Source: Anaerococcus sp. Marseille-Q7828 (GTDB taxonomy: Bacteria; Bacillota; Clostridia; Tissierellales; Peptoniphilaceae). Taken from it: a DNA stretch of 64,000 bases. This document shows positions 1 through 10,605 of the stretch, one piece after another (position 1 is the first letter of the stretch; every line of letters begins with the position of its first letter). The notes beneath the pieces are model-generated. The model made no database searches. It saw only the letters and a list, made by a program, of their open reading frames with translations, and had not been told where the DNA came from. The stretch covers positions 1,882,086 to 1,946,085 of the forward strand of contig NZ_OX458331.1 in NCBI RefSeq assembly GCF_949769285.1, in the 5' to 3' direction. A program made the translations under genes and the position numbers.

Positions 1-1
1 A

Positions 2-724
2 ACAGTATTAATAACAGGGTCTTCTAGGGGGATTGGTGCTGCAATTGCTAGAAGACTTAACGATAATTACAATATAATAATAAACTATAAAAACAGCAAG
101 GATAAAGCTTTTGAGCTTTTGTACGAACTTAGAGAAACAAATACAAATGTGATTGCAATAAAGGCTGACGTATCAAATGAAGATGATGTCAATATGATGT
201 TTGATGTAGGTGAAAAAAACTTTGGTCACGTTGATATACTGATTAATAATGCAGGTATCTCCCACTTTTCTCTGATTCAGGACATAGAGTTTGAGACATG
301 GAAGGATGTAATAAATACAAACTTGAACTCAGTTTTCTTAAATAGCAAAAGAGCCATACCAAATATGATAAAAAACCAATACGGAGTAATCATTAATATG
401 AGCTCTATATGGGGAGATTTTGGGGCGAGCATGGAGGCTCTATACTCCACCTCAAAGGGAGGAATCAATACATTCACAAAAGCTTTGGCAAAAGAACTAG
501 CGCCATCAGGCATCAGAGTAAATGCCATAGCCCCAGGTATGGTAGAAACAGATATGATGAGAAATGACTTCACAGATGATGAGATTGAAGAATTAAAAAA
601 AGAAGTCTCATCAAACAGATTTGCTAGGCCCGAAGAAATTGCAGGCTTGGTAAAGTATCTGATATCAGATGAGGCTTCCTATATAACTGGCGATATTATT
701 CATATTAATGGAGGGTTTTACTAA
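2..724 (+). CDS. SDR-family oxidoreductase (FabG-like), 5' end outside window
   Basis: NAD(P)-dependent short-chain dehydrogenase/reductase, cytosolic. The reading frame is open from the first bases of the window and starts with the Rossmann glycine motif TGSSRGIG, so only a few N-terminal residues are missing. Other family marks are visible: NNAG after the fourth strand, the catalytic Ser in NMSSIWG, the YSTSK catalytic Tyr/Lys pair, and a C-terminal ITGDIIHINGG strand typical of 3-oxoacyl-ACP reductase (FabG) relatives. The sequence cannot tell FabG from a sugar or alcohol dehydrogenase of the same family. No fatty-acid genes are visible beside it, and it converges on addA. Confidence 0.9.
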   Translation, partial: TVLITGSSRGIGAAIARRLNDNYNIIINYKNSKDKAFELLYELRETNTNVIAIKADVSNEDDVNMMFDVGEKNFGHVDILINNAGISHFSLIQDIEFETWKDVINTNLNSVFLNSKRAIPNMIKNQYGVIINMSSIWGDFGASMEALYSTSKGGINTFTKALAKELAPSGIRVNAIAPGMVETDMMRNDFTDDEIEELKKEVSSNRFARPEEIAGLVKYLISDEASYITGDIIHINGGFY

Positions 725-784
725 AATCTACTAAAAAGTATACTGCATCTTAAAAGTTGAAGTTACTTTTGAGTACAATATAAA

Positions 785-815
785 ATGACCTAGGATTTTT
801 CTACCCCTAGGTCAT
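785..815 (-). terminator. Terminator after addA
   Basis: A perfect 10-bp inverted repeat (785-794 with 806-815). Read on the minus strand it is followed by TTTTATATT, a weak U-tract, at the end of the yaaA-addA operon. It also lies between two convergent genes. Confidence 0.6.
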
Positions 816-833
816 AAGAAGCTAGCAAATAAA

Positions 834-3800
834 TTAGATAATTTTTTCTAATTCCCCCATATTATACCAATAAATTAATGACTCCTTAACCTCTATATTT
901 AAAGCCTCTTCAATAGCTTTTTTGTAAACTCTAAGCTGATCATCATAAAATCCGCTTCTTTTGATAGCATCTGTTTTAAAGTCCAAAAGAGTGGCATAAT
1001 CTTCAAATTCAAATATCAAATCTATCTGTCCATTGACATAATAGTCTTCATATTTCATCAAAAAAGATTCTTCTTTTCTTAGATTTTTAGCCGTTTGATA
1101 GAGATTTTTTATAGTTGGATGCTCGTAATAACTAAGTATTTTCTCCTTATCAACTACTTTTAATTCTTCAGATCTGATTTTCCTTTCTTTTATAAGCTTA
1201 TCAAAAGTATTTTCCAAACTTTCTATGTCATAGTCCTTATATTCCAAAGCTTGGAAAACTTTGTGAATGATAGTTCCTATGTCAGTCGGTTTTAAGTCTC
1301 TGACTTCTGTAATAAAGTTAGGCTTTCTAAATTCACCATATTCCCTAAAACGATCATAGGACGGTAATTCGTAACCATCTTCTTCTGGATTGAAGTTTTT
1401 GGTAATTTCTGTTACAGATTTTTTGATAGATTCTTTAGTATCTGCTAGATTTTTGTAAGGAACTTGGTAGATATCTAGCATTTTTTGATAGAGTTTCTCA
1501 TTTACTTTATGATCATCCAAAATATCTTTTATGCCATGTATCTGAAATTTTTTATATTCTCTTTCTTCTCTTATTAAATCAAGCTTTGCCAGTCCCTCAA
1601 GGGCATTGCTTTCATAATTTCCATTATTTATATCTGATGCAATTTTGTCTGTAGAGATTATTGAAATTATCCAGTCAATATATGAGGTCATATTTAGAAA
1701 ATCTTTTCTACCAATATTTTTATCAAGCTTATCTATATCTTTCTCGCCCACAATAATTAATTTATTAATAGGTCTGGTAAGAGCAACGTAGAGAACTCTC
1801 ATCTCTTCTTTTTTATTTTCAATGGTGGTTTTTTCGTTTATAAGATCTCTTTTTATCGATGAAAGTTTGACCTTGTTTTCATAATCTGCCACATTTATAC
1901 CTATGCCAAGGTCATCATCAAAGGCAATATTTTCGCGAAGGTGGTTGATATTGAAGCGTTTTGCTGTGTCAGCAAGGATTACTACAGGAAATTCCAGGCC
2001 CTTGGACTTGTGAATGGTCATTATCCTCACCAAATTTTCATTTTCTGATAAGTCTCTTACCGCATTTAGGTTATCAGTTTGATAGAGTCTTAAGTTTTCT
2101 GCATAATCTAGGAAGCCAAATAGACCATCGTCATTATTTTCTTCGTATTCACTCATCAAGTCTATGAAAGCTTCTACATTGGCGATCCTATCATTTGCCC
2201 TATCGCTTGCCATTAAATAATTATAGTAGCCAGAATTTTCAAAAATAAAGTTGCCAAATTCGTATAAGTTCATGAGAGAAAGTCTATAATTATAGGTGGT
2301 CATTTCCGTCTTGAAATCTATGATTTTATTTAAAATATCTCCCTTTATATCATAATCGTCAAAGGCCTTGGCAAAACTTGTTGCATCTGTATTTAATCTA
2401 ATTTGAGCCAAATCATCTTCGCTGAATTCATATATCTCACTTTGGAGGACAGACAAAAGTGCAAGGTCGTCCTTTGGATTAGCAATAAGATGTAAGATGT
2501 TTTTAAAAAATGTAACTTCAACCGCTCCAAAGGAAACTTTGGAAATATCGTTAAAAAACGGGATTTCTGCATCCTTAAAGGCATTTTCGTAGATGTAGGA
2601 CTTAGCTCCTGACCTTAGGAGAATTGCTATATCCTTGTATTCATAGCCCTGATCTAGCAAATCTTTGATTACTTCAGCTATATGGTTAGCCTCATCTATC
2701 CCCTTATCTATAATATGGATTTCAGTTTTCGGCCTAGGCTTATCAAAGTTTTGTGTTGGGTTTAGCCTGTGGCCACCGTTTCTGTAATCTATGCCAGACG
2801 ATTCTTTTGTCATAAGCCTTTCAAAAATAAAGTTGTCAAAATTTAGTATATCTGCATCTGTCCTAAAGTTTTCGTTAAGATTTATCCTCATAGATTTGTC
2901 TGAAGATTTCTCATATTGGTCAAGTTTATCTAAGAATAAATCTGGCCTTGCCCTACGGAAACCATAGATTGACTGCTTGACATCGCCTACAAAAAACAAA
3001 TTGTCATCTGCCTTCAATTTTTCAATTATATAATTTTGGATTTCGTTAGAGTCTTGATACTCGTCAAAAAATATATATGAAAATCTATCCTTTATGGCAG
3101 AAAGCGCCTCATCATTTTCAAGTAATTTTATGAAATAAGCTTCCATATCATTAAAATCTAGATAAGATTTTTCTAGCTTTTTTGACTCATACTTTTCCAT
3201 AAAAGATTTACATAATCTTGCTAGTTCTTTTAGAATATCTACTTCTTTTTTGGAAAATTCCTCTACTATTGAAGAATTTGTGTTTAAGACCAAGGATGAA
3301 ATGGTCTTGATGTCATTTTTGTAGGCATCTCTATTTTTTTTCAAAATAGGCTGTATGTCTTTCTCATCTTTTCTAGCACGAACCATGGTTGGAAACTTTA
3401 CTTTTGATATCTTATCAATAAAAAGATCCCAATCCTTAAAAGATGCAATGTTAAGATTTCTAATTATATCCAAGTCACTTGCAAAAAGATTAGCATAGTC
3501 TTCTCGAAGACCAGCATTTTCTGCTATTTGCTTGGTCTCTAATATTGATTTTTCTATGTCAGATAATTTCTTATCTACGATTTCTATGAAAATATTAAAA
3601 TCAAATGGTTTTTCAGTCTTTGCCTCGAGCCATCCTATAGGATCGATTTGAGAGGTTGATTTTTCGTAAGTTTGAAGGATGACATTTTTTGCATTTCTGT
3701 CGTTTCTGGAAGTCGAAAAGTTGTGGATGAACCTATGAAAATCATCACTTTCCCTTTGGTATTCTTCGTCAAAAACTTCGTCAATAGCAGCTTCTTTTAG

Positions 3801-4202
3801 TAAAACATTAGTCGACTCACTCACCACTTTAAAACTTGGGGAAAGATTATCAAAATAATAAAAATATTCCCTAAGCATATCTGAAGCAAAGGAGTGCATG
3901 GTTTGGATATGGGCATGTTTGATAAGTTTGACTTGGTTTTTTATAAACTTGTTTGCTGGATTCTTTTCAAGAATTTCTTCTAAGGCAAGTCTTATCCTAT
4001 CTTTCATCTCAACTGAAGCCTTGTTGGTAAAGGTTACAATAACCATTTTGTCTATGTCAACCTTATCATTTACCACCAAATCTATCACCCTGTCGACTAG
4101 AACCCTGGTCTTTCCAGATCCTGCTGCAGCTGATACTATTATATTTTTGTCACGCTCTTTTATAGCCATAAGTTGGCTATCAGTATATTTGATATCAGCC
4201 AT
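834..4202 (-). CDS. addA: AddA: ATP-dependent helicase/nuclease subunit A
   Basis: Helicase and nuclease subunit of AddAB (RexAB), which processes double-strand breaks for recombination. At 1122 aa it has the family's length. SF1 UvrD-type motifs run in order: Walker A AAAGSGKT at about residues 25-32, FTNKASVEM (Ia), FFDEYQDS (II) near 377, GDVKQSIYGFRRA (III) near 405, NENFRT (IV), and TIHKSKGLEFP (V) near 727. The RecB-family nuclease domain is at the C-terminus, with GTIIHKVF, IDLIFEF and LLDFKTD near 1072. The ATG overlaps the addB stop as ATGA, so translation is probably coupled. It is the last gene of the operon. Confidence 0.97.
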   Translation of the reverse strand: MADIKYTDSQLMAIKERDKNIIVSAAAGSGKTRVLVDRVIDLVVNDKVDIDKMVIVTFTNKASVEMKDRIRLALEEILEKNPANKFIKNQVKLIKHAHIQTMHSFASDMLREYFYYFDNLSPSFKVVSESTNVLLKEAAIDEVFDEEYQRESDDFHRFIHNFSTSRNDRNAKNVILQTYEKSTSQIDPIGWLEAKTEKPFDFNIFIEIVDKKLSDIEKSILETKQIAENAGLREDYANLFASDLDIIRNLNIASFKDWDLFIDKISKVKFPTMVRARKDEKDIQPILKKNRDAYKNDIKTISSLVLNTNSSIVEEFSKKEVDILKELARLCKSFMEKYESKKLEKSYLDFNDMEAYFIKLLENDEALSAIKDRFSYIFFDEYQDSNEIQNYIIEKLKADDNLFFVGDVKQSIYGFRRARPDLFLDKLDQYEKSSDKSMRINLNENFRTDADILNFDNFIFERLMTKESSGIDYRNGGHRLNPTQNFDKPRPKTEIHIIDKGIDEANHIAEVIKDLLDQGYEYKDIAILLRSGAKSYIYENAFKDAEIPFFNDISKVSFGAVEVTFFKNILHLIANPKDDLALLSVLQSEIYEFSEDDLAQIRLNTDATSFAKAFDDYDIKGDILNKIIDFKTEMTTYNYRLSLMNLYEFGNFIFENSGYYNYLMASDRANDRIANVEAFIDLMSEYEENNDDGLFGFLDYAENLRLYQTDNLNAVRDLSENENLVRIMTIHKSKGLEFPVVILADTAKRFNINHLRENIAFDDDLGIGINVADYENKVKLSSIKRDLINEKTTIENKKEEMRVLYVALTRPINKLIIVGEKDIDKLDKNIGRKDFLNMTSYIDWIISIISTDKIASDINNGNYESNALEGLAKLDLIREEREYKKFQIHGIKDILDDHKVNEKLYQKMLDIYQVPYKNLADTKESIKKSVTEITKNFNPEEDGYELPSYDRFREYGEFRKPNFITEVRDLKPTDIGTIIHKVFQALEYKDYDIESLENTFDKLIKERKIRSEELKVVDKEKILSYYEHPTIKNLYQTAKNLRKEESFLMKYEDYYVNGQIDLIFEFEDYATLLDFKTDAIKRSGFYDDQLRVYKKAIEEALNIEVKESLIYWYNMGELEKII

Positions 4203-7200
4203 CAGTCTTCCTCCTCACTCCTTAAATCTTCTAGTTTCTTAGTCTTGTCAAAATCTCTATACTTGTCACTATCAATTGACTCATCAAACTTGCAAATACC
4301 CTTATAGTCACAATATTGGCATTCGTTCATTGTGTCTGTATATCTGATTGGATTTAATTTTATATTTCCAATTTTTATCTCTTTGATGTATTTGCTTATG
4401 AGCTTTCTAACAAATTTATCCAAAAGTATTTTCTCATCTTTTTCCAAAATATCGGTGTTTTTCCTATCAATCACATCAATACTTTTTATATCACTATAGT
4501 TTTTGTCTATTAGCTTAAAAACTTCTTCATTTATTTTGATTAAAAGTCCATTCATTTTAAACTTATCTTGGTAGATCTTTGATAGGACTTCCTTGTCGTA
4601 GGCTTGGTCAAGTTTGACCAATTCGTCAGAAAGTGGCATATAAAAAGAACCAATTGGCTTTATATAGTCGTTTTTGATATCTGCACTCATCATATAAACT
4701 AAGAGTTGTAGGTCCAGACCGTTTAGGACATTTATAAGTTTAAATACCTTGTTGCCAGTCTTGTAGTCTATAATCCTTATAAAATCATCAGCCTGGTCAA
4801 TCCTATCAATTCTTCCCCTCAGATAGTTTTCTTCGTCAACATAAACCGGTGGGAAATCCCCATCCTTACCATAGCCAAAATCAACTTCCACATCTGAAAC
4901 TTTAAATTCTCCTGCTTTCAATTGGTTAATAATCTCCTTAGAATTGGCCTTGGTATTTTTTAATATGTTATTTACTATAAAGACATTTCTAGGGTCAGCT
5001 TTTCTCGCCTTATCCATGATATTATCTATAGAAGTTTCAAAATTTTCCCTTAGTTGATATTCAAATTCATCAAAATCTATAGAAGTAAGGTCGGCATCCA
5101 TCAAAATTTTTGATATATCTTCAAGAGAATTGTGAACCAAGCTTCCTAGTTCTCTAGCATCGACATCATAATTTTCCTCATAAGCTGGCCTTAGACCAAA
5201 GTTTACAAAGTACCTATATGGGCACCTAGAATAAGTTTCAATTTCTGTGATGTTAAAATGATTCTTCCTATAGAGCTTTTGCGCGGTGTCTAAATGCAAA
5301 GATGGCTTATAATTAGTATGAAACAAGCCCTTTAGTAACAAATCATATGAACCATAGTTTTTGATATAGGACTTATATGTTTTTGTAAAATCTAGGCCAT
5401 TAATGTTTTCTCCTCTTCTAATCTTCCACAAGTTATCCATAGTATATTTTTGACTAAGGTCCTTGGAATAAATAAGGTCTGCCTCTTTTAAACTAGTAAG
5501 GTCATTTATTCTTAACTTAGGAAAAATATTTAATATACCATTTAAAACTGGAGATTTGTTTATACCAGCTCCACTTCTATCACTTAAGGCAAAGGATAGG
5601 TAAATCTTGTCAGATTTTTCAAAGATCTTATAAAGGTTTAGCTTTTCTTTTTCTTCTAAGTCTTCTTCGTAGATTTTTAAATCCAAGTTTATAGCTTGGA
5701 GTTTTTCCTTTTCTTCCTTGCCCATTATAAAATCTCCTGTCGATTTGGATGGGAAAAATGTATCGTTAAGGCCTAAGGCAAAATTTATCCTAGTATCTGC
5801 TATTCTTGGTGATTTGAAACTTGATATGGTGACATGGTCCTTACTAGGCGGGATGATTCCAATTTCAATGTCTTCTGCAACCGACTTGATGATATTATAG
5901 ATGCCCCTGATGTCATTATCCCTATGTCCCATCAAGGAATATAATTCTTCAAGTATGGCCATGAGCTTATCCCAAACCTGGGCATTTTCTTCATAATTAT
6001 CCAAATCGTTCTCTTCTTTTAAGATAGTTTGGTAATTGTTAATACCTGCTATAAAATTTGGATGACTCATCATTTTATAAATTTCATCTACTAGGATACT
6101 TGTCTTTGCTTTTTTCTTAGATATTTTAAAAAGTGGCTCTAGAAGTGATATCAGCTCATCTCTAATTTGATTAACCATTTCAAATTCTAAGGATTTACTA
6201 GCAAGTTTTTCTTCTTTTCTAGGATCATCTTTATAAAATTTATCGTAAAATTCTCTATCCATTTCAAAAAATCTATCATCCCAAAACATTGAGCCTTTTA
6301 TATTTCTATTCTTGATATAGTTTTGAAAAACAATCACTTTTTCTTCTGCATTTTCGCCAAAATCATATATATTTGACCTTAAGAAAAAATTTAAATCGTG
6401 TTCATTAAATCCAAAGGCAAGCAAGCGAAGGATTGATAGATATGTTTTCACTATATGGTTATCAGAGAGCTTGTTGGTCCTATTTAAGAATATAGGAATA
6501 TCATAGCGGTTAAAAATCTTCTTAATCTCATTTTCGTATTCACTCTGATCGCTTATATAAAGTGATATATCCTTATATCTTAAGTCTTCTTCATGAATCA
6601 GCTTTTGGATTATAAGGGCAATATTTTCCACTTCGCTGTGGGTTGAAGTAGATTCCAAAACATGGATGTTTTGCGCTTCTTTCCCATAAGCTTTTCTATT
6701 ATACTTCTCATAATTTATGCAAAGATGGTTGATGTCTTCGTTTTTATTGATTGGTGCATCTAGGATAATTTCTTTTGTTGAACTCATTTCATTTATCCTA
6801 TGATAAAATTTGATGGCCATGTCATAAATTTCCATATCCTTTGCTATAGGATTTTTTATATAGGCCATATCTAGTGTAAGATTAATATTTACCTTGCAAG
6901 CTAGTTTTAAGAGACCCCTTATAAAGTCCATTTTTATATCCGAAACATAGTCAAATTTGTCAAAGTAGAAATTTGCTCCCCTTAAAAATTCAGCATCGCT
7001 AAGTTTTTCACCAACTTGGCATAACCTATCTTCGCTATCTATAAATTTGCCATCGATCTCCTTTTGATAAGCGTCATAAATTAGCTTTAGCTCTTTAAAC
7101 TTTAATTTTAAGACTTCATCAGAAAGGCCAGTATCAATTGCCTTAAAAAATTCCTGGTTAAAATTATTGTCCTTTATAGTACTGATCAAACTTTCTATGT

Positions 7201-7552
7201 CTTCCACGAAATCTGCATTGAGATAGTTGTTTTTAAACAAAACAAGGTCATCATTTAAATCTCTTAGGATGTTAGTTAAGATCATAATCTTGCCCGATTT
7301 TGACAAAGACTCTTGGCCAAGGCCCCCAACTCTATCTAATATAAATCTGGAAAAGGATGAAAAAGATAGGACTTTTATATCCATGACAGTTGAAAAACTT
7401 ATATTTTTCATCAAATTTATATCAGTTTGTAGTGTGTATTGTTCTGGAACTATCAGAAAACTTTTCTCACCATTTTTTATATCTTCTTCAATTTTTCTAT
7501 AGATATATTGGGAATTTGCACTTGGTGATTTTGATATGATTAGATTTATCAT
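4202..7552 (-). CDS. addB: AddB: ATP-dependent nuclease subunit B
   Basis: Partner of AddA (1116 aa), with an inactivated helicase-like body and a C-terminal nuclease with an iron-sulfur staple. The nuclease motif IIDYKTG is near residue 928. The 4Fe-4S ligands are visible as one Cys in YSRCPYRYF near 774 plus the C-terminal CQYCDYKGIC set near 1074-1083. The N-terminal site where Bacillus AddB has a Walker A loop reads SKSPSANS here, so the Gly-Lys-Thr core is missing, as in RexB-type subunits. The start forms an ATGA overlap with the sbcC stop, and the stop overlaps the addA start the same way. Confidence 0.96.
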   Translation of the reverse strand: MINLIISKSPSANSQYIYRKIEEDIKNGEKSFLIVPEQYTLQTDINLMKNISFSTVMDIKVLSFSSFSRFILDRVGGLGQESLSKSGKIMILTNILRDLNDDLVLFKNNYLNADFVEDIESLISTIKDNNFNQEFFKAIDTGLSDEVLKLKFKELKLIYDAYQKEIDGKFIDSEDRLCQVGEKLSDAEFLRGANFYFDKFDYVSDIKMDFIRGLLKLACKVNINLTLDMAYIKNPIAKDMEIYDMAIKFYHRINEMSSTKEIILDAPINKNEDINHLCINYEKYNRKAYGKEAQNIHVLESTSTHSEVENIALIIQKLIHEEDLRYKDISLYISDQSEYENEIKKIFNRYDIPIFLNRTNKLSDNHIVKTYLSILRLLAFGFNEHDLNFFLRSNIYDFGENAEEKVIVFQNYIKNRNIKGSMFWDDRFFEMDREFYDKFYKDDPRKEEKLASKSLEFEMVNQIRDELISLLEPLFKISKKKAKTSILVDEIYKMMSHPNFIAGINNYQTILKEENDLDNYEENAQVWDKLMAILEELYSLMGHRDNDIRGIYNIIKSVAEDIEIGIIPPSKDHVTISSFKSPRIADTRINFALGLNDTFFPSKSTGDFIMGKEEKEKLQAINLDLKIYEEDLEEKEKLNLYKIFEKSDKIYLSFALSDRSGAGINKSPVLNGILNIFPKLRINDLTSLKEADLIYSKDLSQKYTMDNLWKIRRGENINGLDFTKTYKSYIKNYGSYDLLLKGLFHTNYKPSLHLDTAQKLYRKNHFNITEIETYSRCPYRYFVNFGLRPAYEENYDVDARELGSLVHNSLEDISKILMDADLTSIDFDEFEYQLRENFETSIDNIMDKARKADPRNVFIVNNILKNTKANSKEIINQLKAGEFKVSDVEVDFGYGKDGDFPPVYVDEENYLRGRIDRIDQADDFIRIIDYKTGNKVFKLINVLNGLDLQLLVYMMSADIKNDYIKPIGSFYMPLSDELVKLDQAYDKEVLSKIYQDKFKMNGLLIKINEEVFKLIDKNYSDIKSIDVIDRKNTDILEKDEKILLDKFVRKLISKYIKEIKIGNIKLNPIRYTDTMNECQYCDYKGICKFDESIDSDKYRDFDKTKKLEDLRSEEED

Positions 7553-10500
7553 GGCTTAACCTCTATAAAACTGCCCTCATCACTGGTGTATGTGACGATT
7601 ATTTTTGCATCAATTGCATCTTTTAATTCTCCCACATGGGAAATAAGTCCTATAAACTTATTCTCATAGGATAATTTTTCAATCTGTTCTATAACCTTAT
7701 TTAGATAATCTTCTGACAAAGTTCCAAAACCCTCATCAATAAAGAGAGTGTCGATCTCAATCCCCCCATTTTCAGCAGCAATCTCATCTGAAAGTCCTAG
7801 GGCCAAGGAAAGTGATGCCAAGAAAGATTCTCCGCCAGATAGGGTTGAGGCCGGTCTTTTCTTTCCAGTATTTGCATCTAAGATTTCTATATCTAGGCCT
7901 TGCTTCATCCTCAAATCATCTCCATAGGACTTTCTTATTAGTGAAAACTGTCCATTGCTCATTGCATAGAGCCTTTGGTTGGCATAAGCTAGGACCTTGT
8001 CAAAGTAATAGGTTAAAACAAAGGTCTCAAAGTCGATTTTTTCCCTGCCAGCTACTTTGGCAAAAGAACCATCAGCAATTTTGGAAAGATTTTGGAGTAT
8101 TTGGGACTCGGAACTAATTTCCTTGTAGGATTTTTCTAGGTCAGATAAATTGTCATAAGTATTTTTTACATTTGTAATTTTAACTTGTAAATTAGATTTA
8201 TCTTCTCTCAAACTTTTTAATCTTTGACTAAAAGCTAGGATCTCTTCTTCAATCTTTTCAATATCCACAGGATTTTCATCTTTGTATACCTTATAGTTTT
8301 CATATAGGGTATTGATTTTTTCTAATTCTTTGAAGTAATTTTCAATCTCAGTTTTTTTAGGATAAATAGCCTGGCAATCTTCCAATGCCTTAAAATACGA
8401 AGCTTTATCCTCAAAATTTTCTGCTACTTTCTTTTCAAATTCATCTAAAAATTCTTTTTCTTCTTTTTCGTATTGACCAATTAAATTTTGACTGTTGGAA
8501 ATATTAGTAGTGATTTCAGTTTTCTTTGTAAGTAAATTATTATATGAACTAGTTGTATTTAAAATATCTTCATCTAAAACCTTTATTTCCTTTTTAATCT
8601 TCTCTATTTTTTCACCAAGGTCATCTACATTTATATCTTCAAACTTATCTTTTTCTGAAAGATATGCGGCCTTTACTAATTCTCCCTCGCTAATAGTCTT
8701 ATCAATGGCCTCAATTTGATCTTTTAGTTCATTTGCTCTTGCATTTACCTTGGATAAATTCTCTCTTTCAAGTGATTTTTTACTTATAATTTCAGTAAGT
8801 TCCTCATTATCAGTAGAAATCTCATTTTCGATTCTTTTTATATTATCTTTAAGCTTTTCAAAATCAGATAGAATATTAACATCATCTTCTATTTCTACCA
8901 GTGACTTTTTATAGATATCATTTCGTGATTCCAAGCTTGCTATCTTTGAATTTATCTCATATAAATCTTTATTAATTTGTTCGATATCAATTTCTAATGT
9001 AGGATGCTTTTCAAACTTATCTTCATGTCTATGGGCACAAACCGGACAAATATTTGTATCATTTAACTCGTCAATGAACTTATTCAAATCAATTAGCCTT
9101 TGATTTTGATAGTATTCATTGACCTTATTATTTATATCGATTTTTTCTAACTTTAAATCTTCTAATATATTTTTATTTGCTAGTATCTTCTCATTAATTT
9201 CGATATTTTTATTTTTTAAAACTATCTTATCTTCTAGGATGGTCTTTTCCTGGTTAAGATCCATGAGACTTTCTTTAAGCCTATAAATGTCATCTCTCAA
9301 TTTAGCTTCTTCATCGTTTATTCTGTTTATAGAATCATTTAATTTGTCAATTTCACTTGATACTTGATCTAAGTCTTTCTTTTTTTCCTTCAATATACTT
9401 TCATTTTCTTGGATCTTTTGGTAAGATTTCTTGTTTGCTACGAAATTTTGAAATCTATCTGATAAGCTCAGCATATCTTTTAATTCTATCTTTAAACTAT
9501 TTACATTTTCTTGCTTGTCGGCAATATTGTCATAAGAGCTTTTTAGCCCGCTTAATTTTTGATCTATTTCTTCTAAAGATTCTGAATAATTCTTTAAATT
9601 TTCCTTGGCAGTTTTCCCATCTAAGCCTGCTTTTTTGTATCTATCCTCATAGATTTTTATACTTTTTGCAAATTCGGATTTTTCCAATTTACTTTTCTTT
9701 TCTTTATAGGAATTTTCAACTGCTAAAAGCTTTGTCCTCTGGTCATTTATATCATAATATTTTTGGATATTTGCATTTAAGGTCTTAGCTTTTTCTTTTT
9801 TACCTATGGCTTCTTTTTCCTTATCTTCCAAGCTAGTTTCTTTGTTATTTATGTCATTAAATTCCATAGTCATAGCTTTATGATACTTATCTATTGCAGC
9901 TAAAATATTTTCAAAATCATGAACTAGGATATGGTCTCTGTCAACTTTTTCTGCAATATATGGATATTGGTAGATAATTGTTTCAAGTCTTTCGTCTATT
10001 ATCTCCATATCCTTTGATTTTAGCCTTGCTTGGTCTTTGATTTTATCTTGGATTTGCTTATATTCATAGGTTTTGAAAATATTGCCCAAAAGCTTAGTCC
10101 TATCGTCAGATTTTGCTTGTAGGAATTCTTGAAATTCACCCTGGGCTAGGAGCATTACTTTTGTAAATTGGTTCTTATCAAGGCCGATTATTTCTACTAA
10201 TTTTTTGTCTGTTTGGGTCTTTTTCTCTGAAATTATTTTCTTTTCGCTAGTTATATCATAGAGGGTTACCGAAGTTTTGATATTTTGACCAGGTTTTGAT
10301 TTTTTAGCTATTTGATTAGGTATTCTTTCTATCTGATAAAGCTTACCATCAACTTCAAAAACAAGGTCGACATAGGTGTAAGAATCACTTTCGTTAAGAA
10401 AATCACTTCTCAAACTTGTTTGATCTATATCCCTAGCTACTTCACCGTAGAGAGCGTAGGTTATGGCATCAAAAATACTGGTTTTGCCCGAACCAGTATC

Positions 10501-10605
10501 TCCCGCTATAAGAAAAATTTTCTTTTCATAAAGCCTTGTAAAATCAATTTCTATTTCATTTTTATAAGTTAAAAAACCTCTAACTTTTAGTTTTAGCGGT
10601 CTCAT
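7549..10605 (-). CDS. sbcC: SbcC: Rad50-like SMC-type ATPase
   Basis: ATPase arm of the SbcCD (Mre11-Rad50) nuclease that opens hairpins and blocked DNA ends. The 1018 aa show the classic layout: Walker A GDTGSGKT at 35-42, two long Lys/Glu-rich coiled coils, a zinc hook CPVC at about 519-522 near the middle, the ABC signature LSGGESF near 922 and Walker B LFIDEGFGTLS near 955-965. The start overlaps the sbcD stop and the stop overlaps the addB start, both as ATGA. Confidence 0.97.
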   Translation of the reverse strand: MRPLKLKVRGFLTYKNEIEIDFTRLYEKKIFLIAGDTGSGKTSIFDAITYALYGEVARDIDQTSLRSDFLNESDSYTYVDLVFEVDGKLYQIERIPNQIAKKSKPGQNIKTSVTLYDITSEKKIISEKKTQTDKKLVEIIGLDKNQFTKVMLLAQGEFQEFLQAKSDDRTKLLGNIFKTYEYKQIQDKIKDQARLKSKDMEIIDERLETIIYQYPYIAEKVDRDHILVHDFENILAAIDKYHKAMTMEFNDINNKETSLEDKEKEAIGKKEKAKTLNANIQKYYDINDQRTKLLAVENSYKEKKSKLEKSEFAKSIKIYEDRYKKAGLDGKTAKENLKNYSESLEEIDQKLSGLKSSYDNIADKQENVNSLKIELKDMLSLSDRFQNFVANKKSYQKIQENESILKEKKKDLDQVSSEIDKLNDSINRINDEEAKLRDDIYRLKESLMDLNQEKTILEDKIVLKNKNIEINEKILANKNILEDLKLEKIDINNKVNEYYQNQRLIDLNKFIDELNDTNICPVCAHRHEDKFEKHPTLEIDIEQINKDLYEINSKIASLESRNDIYKKSLVEIEDDVNILSDFEKLKDNIKRIENEISTDNEELTEIISKKSLERENLSKVNARANELKDQIEAIDKTISEGELVKAAYLSEKDKFEDINVDDLGEKIEKIKKEIKVLDEDILNTTSSYNNLLTKKTEITTNISNSQNLIGQYEKEEKEFLDEFEKKVAENFEDKASYFKALEDCQAIYPKKTEIENYFKELEKINTLYENYKVYKDENPVDIEKIEEEILAFSQRLKSLREDKSNLQVKITNVKNTYDNLSDLEKSYKEISSESQILQNLSKIADGSFAKVAGREKIDFETFVLTYYFDKVLAYANQRLYAMSNGQFSLIRKSYGDDLRMKQGLDIEILDANTGKKRPASTLSGGESFLASLSLALGLSDEIAAENGGIEIDTLFIDEGFGTLSEDYLNKVIEQIEKLSYENKFIGLISHVGELKDAIDAKIIVTYTSDEGSFIEVKP

